64,000 nucleotides of DNA, taken from Microvirga sp. VF16. Lineage in GTDB: Bacteria > Pseudomonadota > Alphaproteobacteria > Rhizobiales > Beijerinckiaceae. The stretch lies in the NCBI RefSeq assembly GCF_016864375.1, contig NZ_CP069354.1, forward strand, positions 3,259,501-3,323,500, written 5' to 3'. Shown one piece after another: positions 44,148 to 52,200 of the stretch. Made by a program: the position numbers and the translations under genes. The notes beneath the pieces were generated by a model that saw nothing but the letters and a program-made list of their open reading frames with translations, did no database searches and was not told the DNA's origin. How positions within the stretch are numbered: the first letter of the stretch is position 1; every line of letters begins with the position of its first letter.

Positions 44148-45332
44148 TCACGACGTCGCGCGCGGGCGGGTGAAGATGTTCCAGTAGACCACCCCGAAGC
44201 CGACGAAAGCGGCTGCCCATGCGCCTCCGGCGACATGCAGCAGCGCATCGCTCCAGCCAGGGTGGATGGCAGCGCAGATCCGTGCGAGCGCGCTGGTGAC
44301 GAGCAAGAGATAGAGCACCTGCATAGGCGCGGACGCGACAAGCACTCGGCCCGTGTGCCCCAGGCTTGCCCGGGACATCACGGCCAACGTCATTACCCCC
44401 ATGGCTCCCCCGGTCCAGGCATGGATCCCGGCCGCAATCGGGAGAAGCCTTAAGGAAGCCAGTCCCGTCAGAAGGAAACCGAGCGGCACGAATAAGTAAG
44501 CGACATGGAGGATGAGAACGAGCCGGTCTCGCCATGTCCGTTCTCCGGCCCAGCGCGCCATCCGCACTGCCTGGAGCAGCCCTGCGGCGATCAGCGCCGC
44601 TCCGGTCACGCTCCCCTCCGGCACGATGATCCACGCTAGGAGAGCTACGCCGGCTGCAATCATGGAGATCGAATCAAACCGTCCGAATGGCGCTGGTAGA
44701 CGGCCAGGATTTTCCCGCGAGAGCCAGTTGCGCGTGAAGCTCGGGATGATGCGCCCCCCGACCAGCATGATGAGCATCATGGTGGCTGCGATTCCGAGAC
44801 GGGGACCGTAATCCACGGCCCCTAGCAGATGAGCCTCGGCGTGGAAGGCGATGTTGCCGACCGTGAGAATGCTGAATGCGATCAGAACTTTGAGGTTGCG
44901 CCAGTTTTTTCCCTTGATGATCTCGCGGGCCATTGCGGCCGCGACAAGCAGCAGGAATGCATTGTCGATAACGGCCGCTGCCTCCCAGCCAATCCAGACC
45001 GAGGTGGTGACAGCGACACGCCCGGCCACCCAAACGAGCACGAGAATGAGCAGTGACCGTCCCTGAAGCGGCATGCGCCCGGTCCAATTCGGAACCGCTG
45101 TCAGCAGGAAACCCGTGATTACGGCCGGAAGATAGCCATAGAGCATCTCGTGGATGTGCCAGTCGCGTGGTGCGAAGGTGGTCGACAGCTCCAGCTCTCC
45201 ATAGAACATCGGCAGCCATGCCAAGATCGCGATGCCAGCATAGAGGGAGCCGAGGAGAAAAAACGGCCGAAAGCCGTAGGAGAGGAGCGCGGGTCCGGTA
45301 TAGTCGCGCAGACGTGGGATCGGGGCCATCAT
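44148..45332 (-). CDS. nnrS: NnrS family heme-copper membrane protein
   Basis: A 394-aa polytopic protein of full NnrS length, starting 'MMAPIPRLRDYTGPALLSYG' and 'FRPFFLLGSLYAGIAILAWL'. Typical blocks include 'WHIHEMLYGYLPAVITGFLL' and 'TAVPNWTG', and the conserved 'GGRIIPSFTRNWL'. NnrS proteins are linked to NO resistance and denitrification. The ATG overlaps the stop of ccoG (ATGA), so the two are coupled. Confidence 0.93.
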   Translation of the reverse strand: MMAPIPRLRDYTGPALLSYGFRPFFLLGSLYAGIAILAWLPMFYGELELSTTFAPRDWHIHEMLYGYLPAVITGFLLTAVPNWTGRMPLQGRSLLILVLVWVAGRVAVTTSVWIGWEAAAVIDNAFLLLVAAAMAREIIKGKNWRNLKVLIAFSILTVGNIAFHAEAHLLGAVDYGPRLGIAATMMLIMLVGGRIIPSFTRNWLSRENPGRLPAPFGRFDSISMIAAGVALLAWIIVPEGSVTGAALIAAGLLQAVRMARWAGERTWRDRLVLILHVAYLFVPLGFLLTGLASLRLLPIAAGIHAWTGGAMGVMTLAVMSRASLGHTGRVLVASAPMQVLYLLLVTSALARICAAIHPGWSDALLHVAGGAWAAAFVGFGVVYWNIFTRPRATS

Positions 45333-46774
45333 CGGCCTCCTTCAGCTGGAATGAATACGTCCTGGGCCGTCACGGCGCGTCTTGTCTCGACATCTATTGC
45401 CGTGAAGATTATGGATTGCCTGTCGACCTCGGCGGTCGTGACGGGCACCCGCAACTCACGGGTCGCATCGGAGGCCGCACTCACCGGTCCGTCCTCGCCG
45501 ACCACCTCCACGGATGCATCGCGCAGCCCGGATACCGTCAGCTCAAACGAGCGTTCCACATCCGCCTTGTTGTAAAGCCTCACCGCATAGCCGTTCCGGA
45601 TACGACCGTCCGACAGCTTTACGGCAATCGGGTTGCGGTCATGGACTACAGTGATCTTGGCGTCGCTCCGCATCGACAAACTCACCCCCATGACGCCGGC
45701 GAGTGCCACGATGGACAACCCAACGCTCACGGACTTCAGTCGGATCACACGCTGTCGGATAGGCTCGTTCCTGCGCTCCCGCTCGATGTTGGTCCAGGCC
45801 TCGTAGTCGATAAGACCGCGCAGGCGATCGAGCTTCACCATCACCCCGTCGCAGGCATCGACGCACAGGCCGCAGTTGATGCAGGCGAAGTTAGGGCCCT
45901 CTCGAATGTCGATGCCGATCGGGCAGACATTCACGCACTGCATGCAGTCCACACAATCTCCGGCCGGCTCACCCTTCGCCCTCAGCTCGAGAGCCTTCTT
46001 AGCGGAGGCCCGGGGCTCGCCCCGGTGATCGCGATAGTTGACCGTCAGCGCCTCGGGGTCCCAGATCGCGCCTTGAAGCCGGGGCCAGGGGCACATCCAG
46101 GTGCAGACTTGTTCGCGCGCGAAGCCGGCCAAGGTGTAGGTGGTGCAGGTCAGTATGCCGACCCAGGCATAGGCGATGGCGGAGGCGCGGCCTGTTGCAA
46201 GGTCGACCAGGAGCGTCGGCGCATCGATGAAATAGAGGACGAAGGCTCCTCCGGTCAGCATGGCAATCAGAAGCCAGACCGCATGCTTGAGCGTTATCTC
46301 AAGAGTGCGCCTTAACGTGAGCGGTGCCCCTTTCTTCTTCAGCCGCTCCCTGCGGTCGCCTTCGACCCAACGCTCGACGAGCAGAAAGAGATCGGTCCAG
46401 ACAGTCTGTGGGCAGAAGTAGCCGCACCAGATCCGCCCCGCGACGGCATTGAGCCAGATGAGAGCCAGCGTCGCCAACACCAGCAGGCCCGTGAGGTAGT
46501 AGACCTCCTGAGGCCAGATCTCGATGAAGAAAATGTAGAGGCGTCCACGCTCCAGATCGAGAAGCACTGCTTGGTCAGACTGACCGGGGCCATGGGCCCA
46601 TCGAATGAACGGCAAGGCATAGTAGACGGCCAAGCAGACGATCAGCGCGATCCACTTCAGGCGTCGGTAGCGGCCGGAGACGGATTGTGGAACGACCCGC
46701 TCCGTGATGGTGCCGCGCTTCGGAGTATGCAGGTGGGCCCGCTCGGGCTTGAAGCTAGTATCGAGAGTGGCCAT
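45329..46774 (-). CDS. ccoG: Cytochrome oxidase accessory/copper-handling ferredoxin CcoG (FixG/RdxA)
   Basis: A 481-aa membrane ferredoxin. N-terminal spans, then 'AGRIWCGYFCPQTVWTDLFL', 'REQVCTWMCPWPRLQGAIWD', and the two-cluster ferredoxin 'CVDCMQCVNVCPIGIDI' and 'CINCGLCVDACDGVM'. The C-terminal 'IRNGYAVRLYNKADVERSFE' domain is Ig-like, as in all CcoG. CcoG reduces Cu(II) for cbb3 oxidase assembly; here, with no ccoNOP in the window and lying between paz and nnrS, it may also supply copper for NirK (inference). Confidence 0.94.
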   Translation of the reverse strand: MATLDTSFKPERAHLHTPKRGTITERVVPQSVSGRYRRLKWIALIVCLAVYYALPFIRWAHGPGQSDQAVLLDLERGRLYIFFIEIWPQEVYYLTGLLVLATLALIWLNAVAGRIWCGYFCPQTVWTDLFLLVERWVEGDRRERLKKKGAPLTLRRTLEITLKHAVWLLIAMLTGGAFVLYFIDAPTLLVDLATGRASAIAYAWVGILTCTTYTLAGFAREQVCTWMCPWPRLQGAIWDPEALTVNYRDHRGEPRASAKKALELRAKGEPAGDCVDCMQCVNVCPIGIDIREGPNFACINCGLCVDACDGVMVKLDRLRGLIDYEAWTNIERERRNEPIRQRVIRLKSVSVGLSIVALAGVMGVSLSMRSDAKITVVHDRNPIAVKLSDGRIRNGYAVRLYNKADVERSFELTVSGLRDASVEVVGEDGPVSAASDATRELRVPVTTAEVDRQSIIFTAIDVETRRAVTAQDVFIPAEGGR

Positions 46775-46801
46775 CGGGCACGATGAAAATGAAAATTTTG
46801 G

Positions 46802-46831
46802 CGCCGCCGCAGTAACCATTCCGCGGCAGCG
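46802..46831 (-). terminator. Hairpin between pseudoazurin and ccoG
   Basis: A nine-base-pair stem with one mismatch (CGCCGCCGC / GCGGCAGCG) around a 12-nt loop. On the minus strand it is followed by the AT-rich AAAATTTTCATTTTC, so it may terminate or attenuate transcription from paz into ccoG. Confidence 0.35.
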
Positions 46832-46854
46832 CAAGGGCCTCTCCAGACACGCCG

Positions 46855-47310
46855 TTAATTCGCGGCGGTCTTCGTTGCAGCGAGCTTATCGAAGAGGTTG
46901 CTGAAGGCCTGCTTGGCCTTACCGGGGTGGGTGGCGGCCTTCGCCTGATCTGCATTCGCCGGCTCGCCGACGACGACCATGCCGACCATGCCCATGCCAT
47001 AGTGCGGCTTGCACTTGTAGCCATACACACCGGCCTTGTCGAAGGTGATCGCGAGTTCCTCGTTTATCTTACCGACGAAGGCCTTGCCGCCCTCCGGCAG
47101 CATCGTCTCAATGCTTTCGACGTTGTGACCCTTGTCGGCCGCAACGAACTTCACCGTGTCGCCTGGGTTAATCTTCACGAAGGCCGGCTCGAACACCATG
47201 ACACCCTCGGTGCCCTTGTTGAGCATCTTCACCTCGACCTCGGCAGCATTGACGGCGCCGGCGAAGCCGAGAGCTGCCACGAGGGCGCCGAGCACGATAA
47301 CCTTCCGCAT
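46855..47310 (-). CDS. Pseudoazurin (type I copper protein)
   Basis: A 151-aa protein with signal peptide 'MRKVIVLGALVAALGFAGAV' (cleavage near NAAEV). Copper ligands are visible as His in 'DKGHNVESI' and Cys, His and Met in 'YGYKCKPHYGMGMVGMV'. Pseudoazurins are periplasmic electron donors to copper nitrite reductase. The ATG at 47310 follows AGGAGAACAATC; an FNR-type dyad lies about 160 bp upstream. Confidence 0.94.
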   Translation of the reverse strand: MRKVIVLGALVAALGFAGAVNAAEVEVKMLNKGTEGVMVFEPAFVKINPGDTVKFVAADKGHNVESIETMLPEGGKAFVGKINEELAITFDKAGVYGYKCKPHYGMGMVGMVVVGEPANADQAKAATHPGKAKQAFSNLFDKLAATKTAAN

Positions 47311-47471
47311 GATTGTTCTCCTGATGTGATACCTGCGAGCCGGACCGGCTCTTGAGGAGGACTCATAGTCCTCGTCGCTTGTGCCCTGTTTGATCTGCCG
47401 CAAACTCGCAGACATTCTTTGTCGGAAGGACTGAACACCCCGGATCAGTGCCCTGAGAAGGTTTATGCCAT

Positions 47472-47485
47472 TTGAGATACATCAA
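47472..47485. promoter_or_regulatory. FNR/NnrR-type dyad between paz and nnrR
   Basis: TTGAGATACATCAA, a perfect TTGA-N6-TCAA dyad. It sits 161 bp upstream of the paz ATG and 160 bp upstream of the nnrR ATG, so it could serve either divergent unit. Confidence 0.7.
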
Positions 47486-47645
47486 TTCGCCCGACCGGCT
47501 GTCCGTGTAGGGGATTCCGGAGAGGAAGTCTGACGATGGCCCGGGGTCGATCCCTGGCAACCTTGCGCAGCGGAAGGGCACGACGTTCTTCGTCGCCGAG
47601 GATAGTGATCAGCGTGACACCTGTGTGGGAGATGGGACTCGCAGA

Positions 47646-48344
47646 ATGCCGAACCTGGATAAGTCACTCGTGGCCAATCTCTCGATCTTCGCGGGAGTAG
47701 AGACGGATGCGCTCAGCGAGATCCTTCGGGAAGCGCAGTCGATCCGTTATCCGAAGGGTTCGAGCGTCTTCCAACAGGACGAGGAGGCCAACTCCTTCTT
47801 CATCCTGCTTCACGGTCACCTGCGGGTCATGAAAGTCACGCCCGACGGGCAGCAGGTCGTTGTCCGCTTCGTAACGCCGGGTGAGATCTTTGGCATCGCC
47901 GTGGCCATGGGGCGGACGACATACCCGGCAACGGCGCTTGCCGTGGTCGACAGTGTCGCTCTCATTTGGCCAGCTGCGGCATGGCCCCGTCTGGTCACGA
48001 AGCATCCGTCTCTTGCTGTGAATACGATGAAGACGGTCGGAAGCCGTCTTCAGGACGCACATACCCGTGTCATCGAGATGTCAACCGAGCAGGTCGAGAG
48101 ACGTGTTGCGCATGCACTCCTGCGCCTCGTCCAGCAGGCCGGACGGAAAGGCGAGGACGGAATTCAGATCGACTTTCCAATCTCGCGGCAGGACGTCGCG
48201 GAAATGACCGGGACTACGCTTCACACGGTCAGCCGCCTCCTCAGCGCGTGGGAGGATCAGGGGCTCGTCGACAGCGGACGCCAAAGGATCTCGATCCGGA
48301 ACCCCCACAAGCTGTTTCTTCTTGCCGAGGCTCCATCAAACTGA
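47646..48344 (+). CDS. nnrR: Crp/Fnr-family regulator NnrR
   Basis: A 232-aa regulator: N-terminal cyclic-nucleotide-binding-like beta-roll ('YPKGSSVFQQDEEANSFFIL', 'GEIFGIAVAMGRTTYPATAL'), dimer helix, and C-terminal HTH_CRP 'ISRQDVAEMTGTTLHTVSRL', with the 'LHTVSR' recognition helix seen in NnrR proteins. It lacks FNR's N-terminal cysteine cluster, so it is not an Fe-S oxygen sensor; NnrR proteins respond to NO (family knowledge). A GTG at 47625 is an alternative start. It likely reads the dyads listed in this region. Confidence 0.9.
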   Translation: MPNLDKSLVANLSIFAGVETDALSEILREAQSIRYPKGSSVFQQDEEANSFFILLHGHLRVMKVTPDGQQVVVRFVTPGEIFGIAVAMGRTTYPATALAVVDSVALIWPAAAWPRLVTKHPSLAVNTMKTVGSRLQDAHTRVIEMSTEQVERRVAHALLRLVQQAGRKGEDGIQIDFPISRQDVAEMTGTTLHTVSRLLSAWEDQGLVDSGRQRISIRNPHKLFLLAEAPSN

Positions 48345-48355
48345 GCCTGTTCTCT

Positions 48356-48643
48356 TCATGCAGGCCAGCGGGCCACGATTGCCTTGGGTCCAGACTCAGG
48401 TGAGGTGACAGCCTGTCCCTTGATGACGGCACTCAGTTCCGAAAGGAATTTCACCTGATCCACGCCATGTTCACGGCAGGCATCGGCCACCGTGTGGAAA
48501 CAGGTGATCGGACACCCGACACAGTGCATCCGGTGGTTCAGGAACACTCGGATCGTCGTGGGCCAGCGCCGCATGACATCATCGACGAGTTGGGTGGCTT
48601 CAACGGGCATCGTGGCCTCCGCGTTGATGGTTCGATTGGACAT
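48356..48643 (-). CDS. DUF1858 domain protein
   Basis: A 95-aa protein: 'LVDDVMRRWPTTIRVFLNHR' followed by the cysteine motif 'MHCVGCPITCFHTVADACRE'. This is the DUF1858 family, hybrid-cluster-like small proteins often found beside NO and nitrite metabolism genes. Convergent with nnrR, 11 bp apart. Confidence 0.88.
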   Translation of the reverse strand: MSNRTINAEATMPVEATQLVDDVMRRWPTTIRVFLNHRMHCVGCPITCFHTVADACREHGVDQVKFLSELSAVIKGQAVTSPESGPKAIVARWPA

Positions 48644-48730
48644 GAACCCATATTCTCACCTTCCTGCTGTCCTTCTTTGCGCGGCATCAACGAGGCGAAG
48701 GATGCCGGCACGTAGAGCATCATAGGAAGC

Positions 48731-48787
48731 GGAAAACCGGATCCACTTTTCGCTGATGTGGACATTCGGTTCCGCACGATGCGCTAG
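48731..48787. repeat. Interspersed palindromic repeat, copy 3 (half-element)
   Basis: GGAAAACCGGATCCACTTTT, then CGCTGA..., and CGGTTCCGCACGATGCGCTA at the end. This is the same module as the first half of copy 2 (read in the opposite arm order) and the second half of copy 4. It lies between the divergent DUF1858 and DUF59 genes. Confidence 0.75.
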
Positions 48788-48798
48788 GTGCATTCTGT

Positions 48799-48812
48799 TT
48801 GACGTGGGGCAA
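48799..48812. promoter_or_regulatory. FNR/NnrR-like dyad upstream of the DUF59-DUF2249 pair
   Basis: TTGACGTGGGGCAA, a near-dyad of the TTG(A/C)-N6-(T/G)CAA type. It lies 56 bp upstream of the DUF59 ATG and immediately beyond repeat copy 3. Confidence 0.5.
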
Positions 48813-48867
48813 AGAAGCTCCCGCATTGGTGGATGATGGTTCCAGCCATCGAAGGAGGGACGCCCCC

Positions 48868-49209
48868 ATGAAGGCCGCTCACACGACGGCTCTTGCCGTG
48901 GATCCGGATGTTCTGGAGTGTCTTCTGGATGTTCTGGATCCCGAACTCGGCCTCAGTGTTGTGGATCTGGGCCTCGTATACGGCGCCTCCCGCACCAGCG
49001 ACGCGATCCAGGTTGCCATGACCTTGACGACACGCGCCTGCCCGTTGGGCGGAATGATCGCCGAGGACGCGCGGGAGCGCCTCCAGCGCCGGTTTAGGGA
49101 TGTTTCCTCCATCGATGTCAGCCTCGTCTGGGACCCACCCTGGAGCCCGGACCTCATTACGGATCGTGGTCGGCGTTTGCTCGGCCGTTCGCCAAGGAGT
49201 GATTTCTGA
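48868..49209 (+). CDS. MIP18/DUF59 family Fe-S assembly-type protein
   Basis: A 113-aa protein: 'LDVLDPELGLSVVDLGLVYG', then 'VAMTLTTRACPLGGMIAEDA' and 'SLVWDPPWSPDLIT'. The DPE...DLG and TxxxCP motifs are those of the SufT/PaaD/MIP18 family, which helps Fe-S cluster maturation. ATG at 48868 after GAAGGAGGGACG. Its stop overlaps the next ATG (TGATG). Confidence 0.9.
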   Translation: MKAAHTTALAVDPDVLECLLDVLDPELGLSVVDLGLVYGASRTSDAIQVAMTLTTRACPLGGMIAEDARERLQRRFRDVSSIDVSLVWDPPWSPDLITDRGRRLLGRSPRSDF

Positions 49210-49457
49210 TGTGCACCTGCAACATTTCCGAGACTGTCATCGATGTCCGCCAGATCACGCCGCGGATGCGTCACCCTCTGATCTTCAGCACATTCGACCA
49301 ACTCCAACCGGGCGAGAGCTTCCTACTTGTGAATGACCACGACCCGAGGCCACTCCTGTACCAATTCGGTGTTCATTACCCGGGCAAGTTCGACTGGGAT
49401 TACATTGTCAATGGACCTGAGCTCTGGCAGGTGCGCATCAGCCGCGAAGCTGCCTGA
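49209..49457 (+). CDS. DUF2249 domain protein
   Basis: An 82-aa protein: 'VIDVRQITPRMRHPLIFSTF', 'DQLQPGESFLLVNDHDPRPL', 'LYQFGVHYPGKFDWDYI', the complete DUF2249 pattern. These small TusA-like proteins are common next to NO/denitrification genes; exact function unknown. Coupled to the DUF59 gene by overlap. Confidence 0.9.
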   Translation: MCTCNISETVIDVRQITPRMRHPLIFSTFDQLQPGESFLLVNDHDPRPLLYQFGVHYPGKFDWDYIVNGPELWQVRISREAA

Positions 49458-49661
49458 CGGATGCCTTCCGGGAGTGACTCCTTCGGGGCGTCGCTCAAGC
49501 TGTTACATCGTCCGTCCGCGTCCTGTGCAGCAATCCCATATCAAACTGGCGGGATCCTGGCCTTCCGATCCCGTCATTCTCCGTTGAAGTCTGCCAGATC
49601 CGTGAAACTCGATGACCTAGTCAGCTTTTTGTAACTGCATGGACCGTCTGAAACATCAGCC

Positions 49662-50354
49662 ATGACCGAGTTTTATCTTGCTCTATTCGCCTTCCTCGTG
49701 GCTCACCTGATACCGGCAAGTCCCGGCCTTCGGTCGCATCTGATCGGAAGGATGGGCAGGACAATGTACCTTATGGTCTATTCGGTCCTGTCTCTCGGCT
49801 TGCTCGGCTGGCTCATCGTGGCCGCTCGGCGGGCAGAGACAATCCTCCTCTGGGATCCTGCCCCCTGGCAGTGGCATATCCCTTCCTTGCCATGCCGTTC
49901 GCCGCATTTCTCGTCATCGCGGGCCTGATGTGGCCGAACCCGCTCTCCATCTCGCTGCGGAGCGGTGAGAAGCCGGGCTCTATCGTCGCCGTCACGCGCC
50001 ATCCTGTGCTCTGGGGGCTTCCTAATCTGGGCCGCGTCGCACATCCCGGCGAACGGCACCCTCGTGGCGATCCTACTCTTCGGCGGGATGGTCGCGTTCT
50101 CGAATGTCGGGTTCCTGCTTCTCGACTTCAAGGCTCGCAAGCGTATGGGCCTCGCGCAGTGGAATGCACGCAGCGCCGGAACGTCAATCATCCCATTCTT
50201 GGCAATGGCGCGGGGCCGTTCCGGACCGAGATCGTTGCGTCCCCTGATCCTGCCCGCCTTGGCCGCGATCGCTGCCTATGCTTGGTTCGTACTCCAGGGT
50301 CACGCGCTCCTCATCGGCCCCGACCCGCTCTCGGGTCTTCTCTCAATGAGCTAG
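49662..50354 (+). pseudogene. nnrU: NnrU-family membrane protein with two compensating frameshifts
   Basis: Frame 1 gives 'YLALFAFLVAHLIPASPGLR', then 'MYLMVYSVLSLGLLGWLIVA' and 'WDPAPWQWH'. The sequence then continues only in another frame ('AYPFLAMPFAAFLVIAGLMW', 'SIVAVTRHPVLWG'), and from about 50020 again in frame 1 ('GFLIWAASHIPANGTLVAIL'). Read across both shifts it is a complete NnrU protein. The second shift falls in a run of five Gs (TGGGGGC), which suggests either an indel error or a real mutation. As given, the product is broken. NnrU is associated with NO metabolism. Confidence 0.8.
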
Positions 50355-50374
50355 GCGACAGAAGCAGAAGGACA

Positions 50375-50530
50375 CTATTGCGTCACGAAGAGTGCGATTG
50401 CGATGGCGACGGACATTATCACGGCAGCGATCGTGCCGCTTAGGCGCAGCACCCCCATCCTGTGAAGCATCACGGCGAATATGACGATGAGGGGCGTCGC
50501 CATCACCAGTCCGACCTGTGCATCGCTCAT
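50375..50530 (-). CDS. Small two-span membrane protein in the nor region
   Basis: A 51-aa frame 'MSDAQVGLVMATPLIVIFAV', 'MLHRMGVLRLSGTIAAVIMS', ending 'VAIAIALFVTQ': two membrane spans joined by a short basic loop. AGGAG lies upstream of the ATG at 50530. It is divergent from norE and would share its upstream region. No family recognised. Confidence 0.5.
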   Translation of the reverse strand: MSDAQVGLVMATPLIVIFAVMLHRMGVLRLSGTIAAVIMSVAIAIALFVTQ

Positions 50531-50592
50531 AATACGTCTTTCTCCTGCTCTGAGGTTTCGTCCACCTATGAACCGAAATGTCTGGGACTTGT

Positions 50593-50606
50593 TTGCGACA
50601 GCGCAA
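50593..50606. promoter_or_regulatory. NnrR-type dyad upstream of norEF
   Basis: TTGCGACAGCGCAA, a perfect TTGCG-N4-CGCAA dyad, which fits the NnrR-type consensus better than the FNR one. It is 48 bp upstream of the norE start and 63 bp from the divergent small gene. Confidence 0.7.
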
Positions 50607-50653
50607 GGAGAACGCCCGATGCCGGACATAAGGGTTGATGCGGCAATGACGGA

Positions 50654-51232
50654 ATGACTGGAATAATGAACGCTGCGCAAGAGGATAGATCCTGGGGCGT
50701 GCTGTCCGACCTGCCGGGGCACCCCATGATGTGGGTGCTCATCCTGACCGAGGTCGTGACTTTCGGCCTGCTCTTCGTGACCTTCGCCGTCACGGGAGCC
50801 GTTCATCCCGATGTCTTCACGGCAGGCCGGGCACAGCTCGATCCTATCCTTGGGGGAGTGAACACACTCGTGCTGATCACCAGCGGATGGCTGGCCGCGC
50901 TGGCCGTGGAGCACCGGTCTATCGGACACCGGAAAACAGCGCGCATGCTGCTCATTGGATCAGCAACCCTAGGATGCGTCTTCACAGTCATCAAAATCGT
51001 AGAATACGCAGCCAAGGCCAAGGCCGGGATCGGCCTCGAGACGGATACCTTCTTCACTCTCTACTTTCTCCTGACTGGCTTCCATCTCCTTCATGTCGTG
51101 CTCGGAATCGTCATCATCGCGGCGGTTACGCTGCATGACAGCCTGGACAACCTGAAGACCGGCACTTCGTTCTGGCACACGGTCGATTTGCTCTGGGTCG
51201 TGATGTACCCGCTCATCTACTTGATCGGATGA
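50654..51232 (+). CDS. norE: NorE, cytochrome oxidase subunit III-like
   Basis: A 192-aa protein with five or so membrane spans: 'WVLILTEVVTFGLLFVTFAV', 'GVNTLVLITSGWLAALAVEH', 'TLYFLLTGFHLLHVVLGIVI', 'FWHTVDLLWVVMYPLIYL'. This is the NorE type of oxidase-III-like proteins that improve NO reductase activity. A second ATG five codons in (50666) is an alternative. Followed 7 bp later by norF. Confidence 0.92.
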   Translation: MTGIMNAAQEDRSWGVLSDLPGHPMMWVLILTEVVTFGLLFVTFAVTGAVHPDVFTAGRAQLDPILGGVNTLVLITSGWLAALAVEHRSIGHRKTARMLLIGSATLGCVFTVIKIVEYAAKAKAGIGLETDTFFTLYFLLTGFHLLHVVLGIVIIAAVTLHDSLDNLKTGTSFWHTVDLLWVVMYPLIYLIG

Positions 51233-51239
51233 GGCAACG

Positions 51240-51512
51240 ATGCGGATTACAGTACGCCATGTCACGCGCGCCTGGATCGTCCTCGTCGTACTCACTCTCC
51301 TCAGCATGATTGCCTCGCATTCGGCTGCAGGAAGTATCGCCGGAAGTGGCCTCGTACTCACAGCTGCCGTCGCCAAGGGGCGGTGGATGCTGATGGATTT
51401 CCTCAAGCTCCGTCATGTGCCGTCCGGCTGGCGGACTCTGTTGTCTTCATGGCTGGTCCTGATTGCGGTATCGGCCTGGATTGCCGCGGCTATTCCCCTG
51501 CTGCATGGCTGA
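51240..51512 (+). CDS. norF: NorF, cytochrome oxidase subunit IV-like
   Basis: A 90-aa protein with three spans: 'AWIVLVVLTLLSMIASHS', 'GSGLVLTAAVAKGRWMLMDF', 'LLSSWLVLIAVSAWIAAAIP'. 'GRWMLMDFLKLRH' is a typical NorF/COX4-like segment. Small partner of NorE. Confidence 0.85.
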   Translation: MRITVRHVTRAWIVLVVLTLLSMIASHSAAGSIAGSGLVLTAAVAKGRWMLMDFLKLRHVPSGWRTLLSSWLVLIAVSAWIAAAIPLLHG

Positions 51513-51534
51513 CCTGACCACTTCCCCTTGAAGC

Positions 51535-51548
51535 TTGTGCCAGAACAA
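51535..51548. promoter_or_regulatory. FNR/NnrR-like dyad upstream of norCBQD
   Basis: TTGTGCCAGAACAA, a TTGT-N6-ACAA dyad in the 219-bp gap between norF and norC, 184 bp upstream of the norC ATG. Confidence 0.5.
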
Positions 51549-51731
51549 AGAGCGTTCCACCCGCTTCTATAGGTTGCTGACCATCCGCTGCTCGCGGCCA
51601 GCAACTTCCCTACGAGACACCATCCATGTTCCGCTCCATCGTCGGCACGTCCCAATCCCGCAGTCCTCCAGGGCAGCACCTGTATCGCGGCATGAGCCGC
51701 GCCCGCCTGCCAACTCAGAAAGGATCGCGTG

Positions 51732-52184
51732 ATGGCTGAAGTCCTCACCAAATCGGCGGCGAGAAACGTGTTCTACGGGGGCTCGTTCTTCTTCTTCGCC
51801 ATCTTCGTGGGCCTGACGGCCCACAGCCACTACTACATGAACACCACATCGACAGACACGTCGACGCTGTCATCCTCCGTCGTCCGCGGCAAGCATGTGT
51901 GGGAGAAGAACTCCTGCATCAACTGCCACTCGATCTTGGGCGAAGGCGCCTACTTCGCGCCGGAGCTCGGCAATGTCTGGGATCGCTATAGCGGGAAGGA
52001 GGACCCAGCCGGAGCCCGCGAGACGCTAAAGGCCTGGATGGCCGCGCAACCGACCGGCATCGAGGGCCGCCGCCAGATGCCCCAGTTCAATCTGACGGAC
52101 CAGGAACTCAACGATCTTGCCGACTTCCTGGAATGGACCAGTCGCATCAAGACCCAAAGCTGGCCGCCGAACAAGGCCGGCTGA
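51732..52184 (+). CDS. norC: Nitric oxide reductase cytochrome c subunit NorC
   Basis: A 150-aa protein with an N-terminal membrane anchor ('FYGGSFFFFAIFVGLTAHSH') and one heme c site 'CINCHSILGEGAYFAPELGN', with the axial Met in 'GRRQMPQFNLTDQELNDLAD'. It passes electrons to NorB. ATG at 51732 directly after an in-frame GTG; AAGGATCG upstream. Confidence 0.97.
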   Translation: MAEVLTKSAARNVFYGGSFFFFAIFVGLTAHSHYYMNTTSTDTSTLSSSVVRGKHVWEKNSCINCHSILGEGAYFAPELGNVWDRYSGKEDPAGARETLKAWMAAQPTGIEGRRQMPQFNLTDQELNDLADFLEWTSRIKTQSWPPNKAG

Positions 52185-52200
52185 GAGGGGAAACATCATC

